Assembly: GCA_001604585.1 (NCBI GenBank)
Contig: LVBW01000020.1
Coordinates: forward strand, 23,307 to 87,306
From: Puniceicoccales bacterium Verruco_02
Lineage (GTDB): Bacteria > Verrucomicrobiota > Verrucomicrobiia > Opitutales > Oceanipulchritudinaceae
DNA: 64,000 nucleotides
Direction: 5' to 3'
This document shows, one piece after another, positions 40,953 to 51,136 of the stretch. The notes under the pieces were generated by a model. The model was not told the DNA's origin, ran no database searches, and saw only the letters and a program-made list of their open reading frames with translations. A program made the translations under genes and the position numbers. The first letter of the stretch is position 1. Each line of letters begins with the position of its first letter.

Positions 40953-42066
40953 GGTAATCTGGCAGGGGCAGGCACCCCGGCGGATGGACTTCGCGGTTCG
41001 CGAGGGTCTGCTGGCGGACAGGCCGGAGGCTGATGCTGAAAGCGTGGACCTTGTCGGCTGCATCGTGGCTCCCGGCCTTGTTGACCTGCATTGCGACGCC
41101 ATCGAGAAAGCCGTCGAACCGCGCCCCGGGGTGCAGTTCCCGCTCTTGTTTGCCATCGAGGGCATGGACCGCAGGGCCGCCAGCTCTGGCATAACCACCA
41201 TTTACCACGCGATATCTTTTGCCGGGCAAGAGCTTGGCCTGCGCAATCCCGCACAGGCCATGCGCCTTATCGAGGGCATCATGTACCGCCGCGACAGCCT
41301 GCATGTGCGCCACCGCATACATCTTCGCTACGAGACTGGCGACGCCGGTTCCATGCCTCTTGTGATGGACCTGCTTGAAAGGGGCGGAGTGGACCTTCTT
41401 TCGTTCATGGACCACACGCCCGGGCAAGGACAGTTTCTGGATGATTACTCGTTCATCCGCTATCTGATGCTCACTTACGGCAAGACCGAGCGCGAGGCGC
41501 GGCACCTTCTGCGCGTGAAAAGGGATGGCCCCGGAGGAGGGATTCCCGATCGCGTGCAGGCCCTAGCCGCGGCGGCCAAGGCCCGTGGCGTGCCCCTAGC
41601 TTGCCATGACCTGCACGACCCGATGGAGGCCTTGATGTGGAGCAATCTGGGCGTTGGCATCTGCGAATTCCCGCTTACTTTGGAGAGCGCCAGCGCGGCG
41701 CACAGGCTGGGCATGACAACGGTGTTCGGCTCTCCCAACGTGGTGCGCGGCGAAAGCTCCGGTACGGGTATGAAGGCTTTGACCGGTATCAGGCACAAGG
41801 TGGCCGACTGCATATGTTCGGACTATGTGCCGGAGGCCATATTGCCGGCGATTGCTCTACTTTCCTCAGAAAGCGGGCCTCTCGGCCTTGGCGGCGCCTT
41901 TGCTATGGCCACCGCCAATGCGGCGGCGGCGGTGGGGGACTCTAGGATCGGTACCCTGTGCGAAGGGGCGTATGCGGACTTCCTCGTGCTGGGGCGCACT
42001 TGCGACGGGCTTTCCCTGCGCTCGGTATGGGCGCGGGGGCGCGAGGTGTTCCGCTGGGGAAGGTAG
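40927..42066 (+). CDS. phnM: PhnM-family amidohydrolase (ribose 1-methylphosphonate 5-triphosphate diphosphatase-like)
   Basis: A 379-residue metal-dependent hydrolase of the amidohydrolase superfamily. In the C-P lyase pathway PhnM removes pyrophosphate from alpha-D-ribose 1-methylphosphonate 5-triphosphate. Motifs are APGLVDLHCDAIEK (metal site, 54-61), FMDHTPGQGQF, ACHDLHDP, EFPLTLESA, GSPNVVRG and CSDYVPEA. The start at 40927 lies inside the end of phnF (26-base overlap), implying co-translation. The genes for its usual partners (phnG to phnL) are not in the window, so its substrate here is uncertain. Confidence 0.9.
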   Translation: MNFIIRNAEVIWQGQAPRRMDFAVREGLLADRPEADAESVDLVGCIVAPGLVDLHCDAIEKAVEPRPGVQFPLLFAIEGMDRRAASSGITTIYHAISFAGQELGLRNPAQAMRLIEGIMYRRDSLHVRHRIHLRYETGDAGSMPLVMDLLERGGVDLLSFMDHTPGQGQFLDDYSFIRYLMLTYGKTEREARHLLRVKRDGPGGGIPDRVQALAAAAKARGVPLACHDLHDPMEALMWSNLGVGICEFPLTLESASAAHRLGMTTVFGSPNVVRGESSGTGMKALTGIRHKVADCICSDYVPEAILPAIALLSSESGPLGLGGAFAMATANAAAAVGDSRIGTLCEGAYADFLVLGRTCDGLSLRSVWARGREVFRWGR

Positions 42067-42261
42067 GCACTGTTGGGCGGGTATGTATGCTGCGCCCACC
42101 CGGCATTGGTTGGTATCTTGATGCGCATCGCTCAAACGGCGGATGCCTGTCCTCGAGCGTTTCAAATTAAGCTAAGGAGCGTCTGATAAGACAAGTCCTT
42201 GCGGAGAGCCTCTTTGATATAGCCTTTGATAATTGAGTGTATAAGCAGTAATGATTACTCT

Positions 42262-43698
42262 CTAGTAGCGGTAATGGTCGGACTTGTAGGGGCCTTCGAC
42301 ATTTACGCCTATGTAGTCGGCCTGTGCCTGACTGAGGGTTGTCAGCTTTGCGCCAATCTTTTCGAGGTGCAGGCGGGCCACTTCCTCGTCAAGTTTCTTG
42401 GATAGCAGGTACACGCCGGGCTTGTAGCTGTTGCGGTTGGCCCAGAGATCCATCTGCGCGAGCACTTGATTGGTGAAGCTATTGCTCATGACAAAGCTCG
42501 GGTGTCCCTGTGCGCAGCCAAGGTTTACGAGTCTGCCCTTGGCGAGCAGGAAAATGGCGTGTCCGTCGGGGAATGTGAACTTGTCCACCGCGCCGACGCT
42601 CTCCGAGCGCACGACTTCGTGCTTCACGTCTTCGGCTTGTTCGAGGAGGGCGACCTGTATTTCGCTGTCAAAGTGTCCAATGTTGCAGACTATGGCCTGA
42701 TCGGCCATTATGCGCATGTGCTCAAGGGTGATTATGCCCTCGTTGCCCGTGCAGGTGACGTAAATGTTGCCCCAGCCGAGGGTGTCCTCCACACGCAGCA
42801 CTCGGTAGCCTTCCATCGCGGCCTGAAGGGCGCAAATGGGATCAACTTCCGTCACTACGACCTGTGCGCCTTGAGCCTTGAGCGCCTGTGCGCAGCCCTT
42901 GCCAACGTCGCCATAGCCACACACGACGGCCACCTTGCCGGAAATCATGACGCCTGTGGCGCGCTTGATGCCGTCCACAAGGCTTTCGCGACATCCGTAT
43001 AGGTTATCGAACTTGCTCTTGGTGACAGAGTCGTTGACGTTTAGCGTGGGGACAAGAAGCGTGTTGTTGCGCGATCGTTCATAGAGGCGGTGGACGCCCG
43101 TTGTCGTCTCTTCGGAGACTCCGCGCCAGTCCTTGGCCACGCGGCCCCAGTGGGTATTGTCTTCTTCGTAAACCTTCTTGAGCAGGTCTTTGATGACTTT
43201 CTCCTCGTGGCTTGATGAGGCGCCGTCCACCCAGTCGGACCCCATCTCAAGTTCGTAGCCCTTGTGGATTAGGAGAGTTGCGTCGCCGCCGTCGTCCACG
43301 ATAAGCTGCGGCCCAGAGCCGTCGGGCCAGGTGAGCGCTTCCAACGTGCACCACCAGTATTCTTCCAATGTCTCGCCCTTCCACGCGAACACGGGCACTT
43401 CGAGGTGCTTGGCCACGTAGGCTGCGGCATGGTTCTGCGTAGAGTATATGTTGCAGGATGCCCAGCGAACGTCCGCGCCGAGGTCTTTGAGCGTTTCGAT
43501 CAGCACGGCAGTTTGCAGGGTCATGTGCAGACTGCCCATGATGCGCACGCCCTTGAGCGGTTGGAGCGGGGCATACTTTTCGCGCGTGGCGATTAGGCCC
43601 GGCATTTCCTTCTCGGCTATCTGGACTTCCATGCGGCCAAAGTCCGCAAGGGAGATGTCGGCCACTTTGTAGGGAAGGCGTGTTGTGTTCGTGCTCAT
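42262..43698 (-). CDS. ahcY: Adenosylhomocysteinase
   Basis: A 478-residue NAD-dependent enzyme that hydrolyses S-adenosylhomocysteine to adenosine and homocysteine, recycling the product of methyltransferases. Typical features are [55 protein letters not shown], the NAD-binding [14 protein letters not shown], and the C-terminal YKSDHYRY motif that closes over the neighbouring subunit's cofactor. The length fits the longer bacterial/plant type. It follows metK by 29 bases, forming a SAM-cycle operon. Confidence 0.98.
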   Translation of the reverse strand: MSTNTTRLPYKVADISLADFGRMEVQIAEKEMPGLIATREKYAPLQPLKGVRIMGSLHMTLQTAVLIETLKDLGADVRWASCNIYSTQNHAAAYVAKHLEVPVFAWKGETLEEYWWCTLEALTWPDGSGPQLIVDDGGDATLLIHKGYELEMGSDWVDGASSSHEEKVIKDLLKKVYEEDNTHWGRVAKDWRGVSEETTTGVHRLYERSRNNTLLVPTLNVNDSVTKSKFDNLYGCRESLVDGIKRATGVMISGKVAVVCGYGDVGKGCAQALKAQGAQVVVTEVDPICALQAAMEGYRVLRVEDTLGWGNIYVTCTGNEGIITLEHMRIMADQAIVCNIGHFDSEIQVALLEQAEDVKHEVVRSESVGAVDKFTFPDGHAIFLLAKGRLVNLGCAQGHPSFVMSNSFTNQVLAQMDLWANRNSYKPGVYLLSKKLDEEVARLHLEKIGAKLTTLSQAQADYIGVNVEGPYKSDHYRY

Positions 43699-43727
43699 GG
43701 ATAATGAAATACTTGTCTGTTGTTGTC

Positions 43728-44903
<1,176 letters not shown>

Positions 44904-45028
44904 GGTGTATCCTTTATCGGATGATAGAGCAGGGGACTCAAGCGTTTATTTCAACGTATCGTGATTTGTTGATGCGTGAAGACATTTGACGAGCGATAGC
45001 TTTTATGCCAATGGTATTTCACATTGAT

Positions 45029-45598
45029 ATGAAAACTAGCTGCATACTTAGCTCCCTCATCGGACTGCTTCTCGCGCAGAACGCACAGGCGGTCATCACG
45101 CTCTACATCGACGACGCCAACGAACAGTTCTGGTTCGAAGGCATTGATACGGGAATACCTTATTCCGGCACGAAGGCGCTGACCTAGAATGAGCAAAGCG
45201 GAATAGGGGACTGGGAGGGCGTAACCTTGGACCTATCCAGGGCTTTCGACATAAGCGGGAACTCCGCAGCGTCATTCGAGCTGATTATCGACCGCTACTC
45301 TTTTACGGGTACCGTTCTTTCAATTCAGGCATGGTTCAATGATACAAGCTCCTGCATGATCACCGCCAACAGCTCGGTCATATTCAACTACAGCGATTTT
45401 GGCGATGACTGGTCATTGTCTCTTCGCGAAGGTTTCGTCGGATACATCGACAGTTCGTTGTCCCTGACCACAGGCACAGGCTTTGATAGCATCGCCGTAG
45501 TCAACGGTGCCGTGCCGGAGCCTTCTACGTATGCCTCGATTGCTGGCCTTGGCGCTCTTGGTCTTGCCCTGCTACGCCGTCGCAATCGCGACCGATAG
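45029..45598 (+). pseudogene. PEP-CTERM protein gene interrupted by an in-frame TAG
   Basis: Reading from the ATG at 45029, the product starts with a signal peptide (MKTSCILSSLIGLLLAQNAQA) and stops at TAG 45185-45187. The same frame then stays open to 45598 (NEQSGIGDWEGVTLDLSRAFDI...), ending in a PEP-CTERM sorting tail: VPEPSTYASIAGLGALGLALLRRRNRDR. Without the amber codon it would be a 189-residue exported protein cleaved and sorted by an exosortase. Signal and sorting parts are therefore in one frame but split by a single stop. The simplest reading is a recent nonsense mutation; stop-codon readthrough or a sequencing error are alternatives. Confidence 0.75.
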
Positions 45599-45644
45599 CA
45601 AAAGCTGTTGCAAAACGGACCCTTCCACGGGAATATTTGCTGCC

Positions 45645-47234
45645 GTGGGTGACGATCCTTTCATTAAATTGGAATCCGGTTCAGGCGTTCAGAAGCACTC
45701 CGCCGACTGGACCCTGCGCTTCTTTGTGCTGCTGGCCGCAGTGTTTGTCGTGCGTGCCATGTTCATTGTGCTTGTGCCCTTCGGCCTTGTTGGCGACGAA
45801 GCCTATTACTGGGACTGGGGGCGCCGTCTTGCCTGGGGCTACTTCAGTAAGCCCCCGCTCATTGCTTGGCTCATGGCACTGGCGGGCTGGACTGGCGGCG
45901 ACACAGCCTTCGGTCTGCGCATTTGGGCGGCAATTCTAGGCAGCGGCAGTGCGGCATTCGCTTTCCTGCTCGCGCGTCGCCTTTACGGGGACAAGACTGC
46001 CTTCTGGGCGGGGCTGATGCTGCTGGCGATGCCCGGCGCAGTGCTCTTGAACCTTTTTCTAACTATTGATGCACCGCTGCTATTTTTCTGGTGCGCGGCC
46101 CTGTATCTGACTCACCTGTTCCTTGACTCCCGTATTAGCGGCTGGCGAAGGGCAGGGGTGGCGCTCGGCCTCTTGCTCGTTCTCGGTCTCGGGCATCTTA
46201 GCAAACAGATCATGTGGGCCTTCCCCGCGCTCTGCATCGTGTATCTGCTCTCAGGCGGGGCGGAAGGGCGGAGCAGGCTTCGCTCGCCCCTCCTATGGGT
46301 GACGCTCCTTGGCTCCTACCTGTTTCTAGTCCCCACGCTGCTTTGGAATGCGGAGAACGGCTGGATAACCTTCAAACACACCGGCCATCACTTCCAAGGA
46401 TCTGGAATTGCAGACTTTCCCAAGCACTTTGGCGAGTTTGCCGGGATGCAGCTTGGGGCGCTATCGCCCATACTCTGCGTGCTGATTTACTGGTTGAGTA
46501 TCGGCGGGTTGCTTCGCCTTCGCCGCATTTGCGAGGCTGACCGCTACCTTGTAATCTTCAGCGGCATACCGCTGGCCTTTGTCCTATTGATGACCCTGCG
46601 GCAGGGCATGAACGGCAACTGGGCGGCGGCCTTCTACCCGGCGGGCCTCATACTGCTTGCTGGCTGGGCGGGCCGGAATGGCGACTGCTCCCTGCCTCTA
46701 TCGCACAAGGTCAAGGCATGGGTGCGTCCCGGCGTATGGCTTGCCGTGGCTATGAGCATTCTGGTTTATGCCTTGCCCGCCATCACGCATTTCGCGGGAC
46801 TAGAGGGCAGCAAAAGAGACGCCTTTGCCCGTATGCGCGGCTGGGAGGATTTTGCGGCAGAGGTTCACAAACTGCGGCAGGACATGCCGCGCAAGGACGC
46901 GCCGATACTCGTCAGCGGGCACCGCTACAACGTCAGTCAGCTTGCCTTTTATCTGCCAGATCAGCCGAGGGTGTACCATTGGGTAAAGCCCGGCAACATC
47001 GACAGCCAGTACCAGATCTGGGGCGGACTGGAAGAGCTGCGCGGGCGGGAAATACTTATACTTTCCGTCGATAACGAGGGGCGGCTTCCAGCCGAGCTTC
47101 GGGAACATCTCGCGTGGTCACGCCCGGCTGGCATAATAAGCCACGACGTGGGTAATGGCCGCCTTCTCAAGGCCAGCCTGTACTGGGCAAGCTATATTGG
47201 CGAGCCAGGCGGGGTGAGGGGGGCGGGCCGATGA
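45645..47234 (+). CDS. ArnT-like (GT83/PMT-fold) membrane glycosyltransferase
   Basis: A polytopic inner-membrane enzyme of ~529 residues that would move a sugar from an undecaprenyl-phosphate carrier to lipid A or another periplasmic acceptor. The first periplasmic loop carries the catalytic acidic motif GDEAYYWDWGRRLAWGYFSKPPLIAW. About ten hydrophobic helices follow (AFAFLLARRLYG, LLAMPGAVLLNLFLTIDAPLLFFW, GWRRAGVALGLLLVLGLGHLS, etc.) and a C-terminal soluble part. The start is uncertain: no ATG precedes the first helix, so GTG at 45645 was chosen; the frame is open upstream into the PEP-CTERM gene. It overlaps the PAP2 gene by four bases. Confidence 0.87.
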   Translation: MGDDPFIKLESGSGVQKHSADWTLRFFVLLAAVFVVRAMFIVLVPFGLVGDEAYYWDWGRRLAWGYFSKPPLIAWLMALAGWTGGDTAFGLRIWAAILGSGSAAFAFLLARRLYGDKTAFWAGLMLLAMPGAVLLNLFLTIDAPLLFFWCAALYLTHLFLDSRISGWRRAGVALGLLLVLGLGHLSKQIMWAFPALCIVYLLSGGAEGRSRLRSPLLWVTLLGSYLFLVPTLLWNAENGWITFKHTGHHFQGSGIADFPKHFGEFAGMQLGALSPILCVLIYWLSIGGLLRLRRICEADRYLVIFSGIPLAFVLLMTLRQGMNGNWAAAFYPAGLILLAGWAGRNGDCSLPLSHKVKAWVRPGVWLAVAMSILVYALPAITHFAGLEGSKRDAFARMRGWEDFAAEVHKLRQDMPRKDAPILVSGHRYNVSQLAFYLPDQPRVYHWVKPGNIDSQYQIWGGLEELRGREILILSVDNEGRLPAELREHLAWSRPAGIISHDVGNGRLLKASLYWASYIGEPGGVRGAGR

Positions 47235-47914
47235 GCCGTCGCCATGCCCTATGGGTTCCGCTCACGATTCTGATTCTTGGCACCGTGCTTGCGTGGGTGT
47301 TTCCCATCGACCAATACTTGGCGCAACACTTGTATTTCGGGGCGCAGGAGGCTTGGGCGTTGGGCAGCGTCGAGCCTATGCACTTTGCCTATAAATACGG
47401 GGAAAAGCTCTGCTTTGCCATCCCTGCGCTATGGGCCATTGTGGTTCTTGCGGCATCACTTCGCATGGAGCGTATGCGCCGCTGGAGGCGCGCGGCACTG
47501 TTTACGCTGGCCATGCTCGCCATCGGTCCCGGAATCATCGTCAACAGTGTCCTCAAGGAACACACGGGCAGGCCCCGTCCGCGGCAGGTGGAACAGTTCG
47601 GCGGAGAGTATGCCTACCGCCGCCCCTTGGAGTTCAAGCCAGCGAACGAAGGCTGTTATTCCTTCCCATCCGGGCATGTCGCGGTGGCCTTCAGCCTCAT
47701 GTTTCCATACTTCTTCATGCCCCAGGAGCGTCGCCGCGCCGCCCGGCTCTGGCTCTTTGCCGGGGTATTGGCTGGCCTATTCATGGGCTTTGCCCGCATG
47801 GCACAGGGCGCGCACTGGGCGAGCGATGTATTATGGTCTTTCGGGGTGGTGTACTTCAGCGGCTACTTACTCTCCAAGTTCATCAGGCCTGAGGTACCTA
47901 ATGGCGATTTCTGA
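47231..47914 (+). CDS. PAP2-family membrane phosphatase (lipid A phosphatase-like)
   Basis: A 227-residue inner-membrane phosphatase. The three PAP2 signature boxes are present: KEHTGRPRPRQ (K-x6-RP), CYSFPSGHVAVAF (PSGH) and ARMAQGAHWASDVLWS (S/A-R-x5-H-x3-D). Membrane helices flank them. The ATG overlaps the preceding ArnT-like gene by four bases (ATGA). In this setting it is likely to remove a phosphate from lipid A, or recycle undecaprenyl pyrophosphate, so that the sugar can be added; which one is not decidable here. Confidence 0.9.
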   Translation: MSRRHALWVPLTILILGTVLAWVFPIDQYLAQHLYFGAQEAWALGSVEPMHFAYKYGEKLCFAIPALWAIVVLAASLRMERMRRWRRAALFTLAMLAIGPGIIVNSVLKEHTGRPRPRQVEQFGGEYAYRRPLEFKPANEGCYSFPSGHVAVAFSLMFPYFFMPQERRRAARLWLFAGVLAGLFMGFARMAQGAHWASDVLWSFGVVYFSGYLLSKFIRPEVPNGDF

Positions 47915-47997
47915 GGTTCTGCCAATATCGAGTCTTGCCCGGAGCGGCGTTTGCGGGGAATAAGATAGCTGACTATTCACCCATCAGCTTCCCCCCG

Positions 47998-48714
47998 ATG
48001 AGCCAGCAGCCCGAACTATCCATAGTAGTGCCCTTCTACAACGAGGCAGAGAATGCCGCGCCCGTTCTAAGGGAGATTCTCGCCTGTCAGCCGGGTGTGG
48101 AACTTATAGCCGTGGACGACGGCAGTAAGGACGCCACTTGGGAGGCAATACTGTCGGTGCCCGGCGTGGTAGCCCTCAAGGCGGCGCAGAACAGGGGCCA
48201 GAGCGCGGCTGTTTACAACGGCCTGTGCGCTGCGAAGGGCCGCTACATAGGGACTCTGGATGGCGACGGGCAGAACGACCCGGCGGACTTTCAGAAGATG
48301 CTGGAAATACTCCGCAGCGGAGAGTTTGACGTAGTCTGTGGCCGCAGGGCCAAGCGCAAGGACACTTTGAGCAAGCGTCTTGCCTCACGCGCCGCCAACC
48401 GCATTCGCCGCATCTTCCTCGTGGATGGCGTCCACGACGCGGGCTGCGGCATCAAGATGTTTCGCGCCGAAGCCGTGCAGTACCTTGTGCCCTTCAACGG
48501 GATGCACCGTTACATGGCCGCTATATTCACCAAGGCCGGGCTGCGCATTAGCGAAATCTCAGTAAACCATCGCCCTCGCGCTCAGGGCCAGTCCAAATAC
48601 ACGAACTGGGATCGTGCCCTTCGCGGCATATACGACCTGTTCGGCGTGGCTTGGCTTCTGAGGCGCAAGGTGCATTACAGCGGTATGGAGCGTGTCGAAA
48701 CCGACAAGCAATAG
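47998..48714 (+). CDS. GT2 glycosyltransferase, dolichyl-phosphate-mannose-synthase-like
   Basis: A 238-residue cytoplasmic or peripheral enzyme that probably loads a sugar onto undecaprenyl phosphate. The start at 47998 (MSQQPELSIVVPFYNEAENA) is the standard GT2 N-terminus. Motifs are ELIAVDDGSKD, GTLDGDGQNDPADFQKM (the DxD metal motif), DAGCGIKMFRAEAV and the HRPRAQGQSKYTNWDR acceptor-loop region. It lacks the C-terminal membrane helices found in ArnC. It lies in an operon between PAP2 and LAB_N genes. Confidence 0.92.
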   Translation: MSQQPELSIVVPFYNEAENAAPVLREILACQPGVELIAVDDGSKDATWEAILSVPGVVALKAAQNRGQSAAVYNGLCAAKGRYIGTLDGDGQNDPADFQKMLEILRSGEFDVVCGRRAKRKDTLSKRLASRAANRIRRIFLVDGVHDAGCGIKMFRAEAVQYLVPFNGMHRYMAAIFTKAGLRISEISVNHRPRAQGQSKYTNWDRALRGIYDLFGVAWLLRRKVHYSGMERVETDKQ

Positions 48715-48726
48715 TTCTTCCCCATT

Positions 48727-49065
48727 ATGAACGATCCACTAATCACCCACACCTTTCACATTTTCGGCAAGGAGATACTCTTTGTTCTCACCGCATGGAA
48801 GCTAATTGGCTATGCGGGAATGTTCATGTTTACCGGGCGCTGGTTTGTGCAGATGTGGGCCTCGGCTCGCTCCAAGAGGCCAACCTTGCCCACCTTGTTC
48901 TGGATAATGAGCATGACGGGCAGCCTATGCATGTTGGCCTACTTCACTCTGGGCAAGATGGACTCGGTGGGTATCCTCTCGAACCTGTTCCCTTCGGTCG
49001 TGGCGTCGTACAACCTCTTTCTCGACATACGCAATAGGGCAGGGCGCAAGTCTATTACGAAATAA
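48727..49065 (+). CDS. Lipid A biosynthesis N-terminal-domain (LAB_N) membrane protein
   Basis: A 112-residue protein with three hydrophobic helices (ILFVLTAWKLIGYAGMFMF, LFWIMSMTGSLCMLAYFTL, IGILSNLFPSVVASYNLFLD-type). The RWFVQMWASARSKRPTLPTLFW stretch is the hallmark of the small LAB_N domain, also found fused to lipid A disaccharide synthase in some bacteria. As a stand-alone gene it commonly accompanies GT2 and ArnT-like genes, so a role in flipping or presenting the lipid-linked sugar is plausible (inference). It is the last gene of the operon, 12 bases after the GT2 stop. Confidence 0.85.
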   Translation: MNDPLITHTFHIFGKEILFVLTAWKLIGYAGMFMFTGRWFVQMWASARSKRPTLPTLFWIMSMTGSLCMLAYFTLGKMDSVGILSNLFPSVVASYNLFLDIRNRAGRKSITK

Positions 49066-49228
49066 CTCGGTTATTTGTTCCATGCTCAGCGTAATGGTTG
49101 TTGTACATTCACAGGTGCTTGAAGGCCTTGCTCATCCAGCGTATATTGCACATCTTGCAGACTATCAGGATTTGAGTGGATACCCCCGAAAATTGCTCAC
49201 ATAATCTCCCAACATCTATCGACAGCTC

Positions 49229-50851
49229 ATGCTTGAACCCGGCCCGGAAGGCGACAGTCTGGCTAGCAAGACGGTCCAGCGCATACAGAGCGCGATGGAA
49301 AAGGGGTCCGTTGTAGGGATGCCGGAGGTCATACGCCTTGTTCAGGAACTGTCCACCAAGGCTTTTTCCATCAACGTGAAGGAGCTGGCGGAGATAATTG
49401 AGCAGGACGTGGCCGTAACAGCAAAGGTGATAGGCTCTGCAAACACCGTGGGCTACAACCCTACGGGGACTCCGGTCAACACCGTCAGCCAGTCCATACA
49501 GCTGATCGGCTTTGAGCGGGTGCGCAATCTTGCCATATCTCTGCTCTTGGCAGAGAACGCAGCCCATGCACTAAACCCCGAGGAGCAGCGCGAGGTGGCC
49601 TCCTTTGCCCTTTGCAGCGGCCTCTTTGCGCAGTCGCTAATGGAGGAGCGCGGCGGAGATCCAGAGCAGGCTTTTGTTTGCACCTCGTTGCGCAGTTACG
49701 GGCGCCTCTTAATGACGACCTTTCTCATCGACGAATATCGGCAGGCGATGGAAATGTCCGGCGAACTGGGCGAGGACCGTGCCTTTCGCGAGATATTCGG
49801 GCTTACCCCGCTCGAGCTAAGCTACTCACTGCTCCTTGGTGCCCAGTTACCCAAGGACATACTGCGCACGATTCAGAAGCTACCCCCTTCGCTGATTAAG
49901 GCATCGCTTGTCCGTCCGGAGGACGAGCTGATGGTGATGGCGGACTTTTCCGTAAAAATCTGCGAGCTGGCAATGGATATTACTCTCGATGCCGAGAGTT
50001 TCAGTCAGAAATCGGCCCAGTTCTGCAAGACATACGGGGACACTTTCCACTTGGACAAAGAGTCGCTTCAGGAAGTGTTCAATCATGCTCTGAACCGTTA
50101 CAACGACTTTAGTCAGACCTATGGGGTGCGCCGAGGTGGCAGCGGAACAATGCGCATTATTGCCGCAAGGGCAAAGGATGTGAACCCTCCCCCGGATGTT
50201 GAGTTCACCCATGTTGTCATTCGCCACAAAGGCGGCAAGGGGCATCGACCTGCATCGGCACTGGGGGGCGTCGATGCATTGGAAGCGGTTAAAGCTCCGT
50301 CTGCGAACTTGCGTCCTCTGCGCCCAGAACTTCTCGAAGCCATTATCCCTTGGCTCTTGGAGCAAATTGGTAAGCCCGAGTTTGATATGGCGCAGGTTAA
50401 CCGGCGGGTGCTGGACGGCTTCCACGCTGCATTGGCACTGGATACGAGCCTGCTGTTGCGCTGCGATGAAGAGGGGAGCTTCCGTCTTCAATACGGGATC
50501 GGTCGCAGCGTGCAGGCGCTAAAAGGTGGTATGGAGTCTATCGGGCCGGATAGCAGGGATGTGTTTGGACTTAGCATCTCCCGGCGAGAAGATCTGCTTG
50601 TTGAGGACAGTGCAGTTGGTAACGTGGCGCGCTACCTGCCCATGTGGTTGAAGCTCAATACGCCAGTAATATCGACGATCGTTCTGCCCGTAAGCGACGA
50701 AAACAGGGTCGTGGGGCTTGTGTGTGGCATCCGTTCAAAGGGATTTGCGCTGCGTATGAGCAACGACGCCCTCCAGTATCTGCGCGCCATACGCATACAC
50801 CTTTCGACTATCTGGCGCATGGAGAAGCTGCGTCAGGGCGAGGTAATGTAA
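49229..50851 (+). CDS. HDOD-domain signalling protein with C-terminal GAF-like region
   Basis: A 540-residue cytoplasmic protein. The HDOD domain spans ~20-225: VVGMPEVIRLVQELSTKAFSINVKELAEIIEQDVAVTAKVIGSAN, then SQSIQLIGFERVRNLAISLLLAENAA. HDOD domains are related to HD phosphohydrolases but lack the metal ligands and act in signalling or regulation. Residues ~370-530 (LLLRCDEEGSFRLQYGIGR, VISTIVLPVSDENRVVGLVCGI) look like a GAF-type sensor. Such proteins often affect motility or biofilm control. It is a single gene with about 160 bases of upstream sequence. Confidence 0.87.
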   Translation: MLEPGPEGDSLASKTVQRIQSAMEKGSVVGMPEVIRLVQELSTKAFSINVKELAEIIEQDVAVTAKVIGSANTVGYNPTGTPVNTVSQSIQLIGFERVRNLAISLLLAENAAHALNPEEQREVASFALCSGLFAQSLMEERGGDPEQAFVCTSLRSYGRLLMTTFLIDEYRQAMEMSGELGEDRAFREIFGLTPLELSYSLLLGAQLPKDILRTIQKLPPSLIKASLVRPEDELMVMADFSVKICELAMDITLDAESFSQKSAQFCKTYGDTFHLDKESLQEVFNHALNRYNDFSQTYGVRRGGSGTMRIIAARAKDVNPPPDVEFTHVVIRHKGGKGHRPASALGGVDALEAVKAPSANLRPLRPELLEAIIPWLLEQIGKPEFDMAQVNRRVLDGFHAALALDTSLLLRCDEEGSFRLQYGIGRSVQALKGGMESIGPDSRDVFGLSISRREDLLVEDSAVGNVARYLPMWLKLNTPVISTIVLPVSDENRVVGLVCGIRSKGFALRMSNDALQYLRAIRIHLSTIWRMEKLRQGEVM

Positions 50852-51043
50852 GGCATCCCCTTTTTATAATGGGCAGTGTCCCGCGCAAGGCTGAATGAGC
50901 CTCGGCTACGTTTCGCGGACGGGCATCCTGCCTCATCAGCTTTGCTTTGCCGAATTCTCGTTACGTCTTCCCGGGTCGCATCCGTGTTAACGTAAGCTGT
51001 TCTCGAAATATTTCGCGCTTTGCCATCCTGTGGCGTACACGAA

Positions 51044-51073
51044 ACAAGCCCGGCATGTATTGGCCGGGCCTGT
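51044..51073 (-). terminator. Terminator of the rplU-rpmA operon
   Basis: Arms ACAAGCCCGGC (51044-51054) and GCCGGGCCTGT (51063-51073) form an 11-bp stem with one G-U type mismatch and an 8-base loop. On the minus strand the stem is followed by TTTCG. It lies in the 285-bp gap between the convergent HDOD and rpmA genes. Confidence 0.65.
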
Positions 51074-51136
51074 TCGCCGCCTTCTACGGCGGGCATAGGG
51101 AATCTTGTTCCAAAGCTGAGCCTAGCGGCGTCAGTC

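Noticed and set aside
42067..42261. Terminator between phnM and ahcY
   Set aside because: TGGGCG / CGCCCA (42074-42079 with 42093-42098) gives only a 6-bp stem with a 13-base loop and no T-run.
44904..45028. Possible SAM or SAH riboswitch before metK-ahcY
   Set aside because: Only 125 bases are available and no stem arrangement matching the SAM or SAH riboswitch classes I know could be found by eye.
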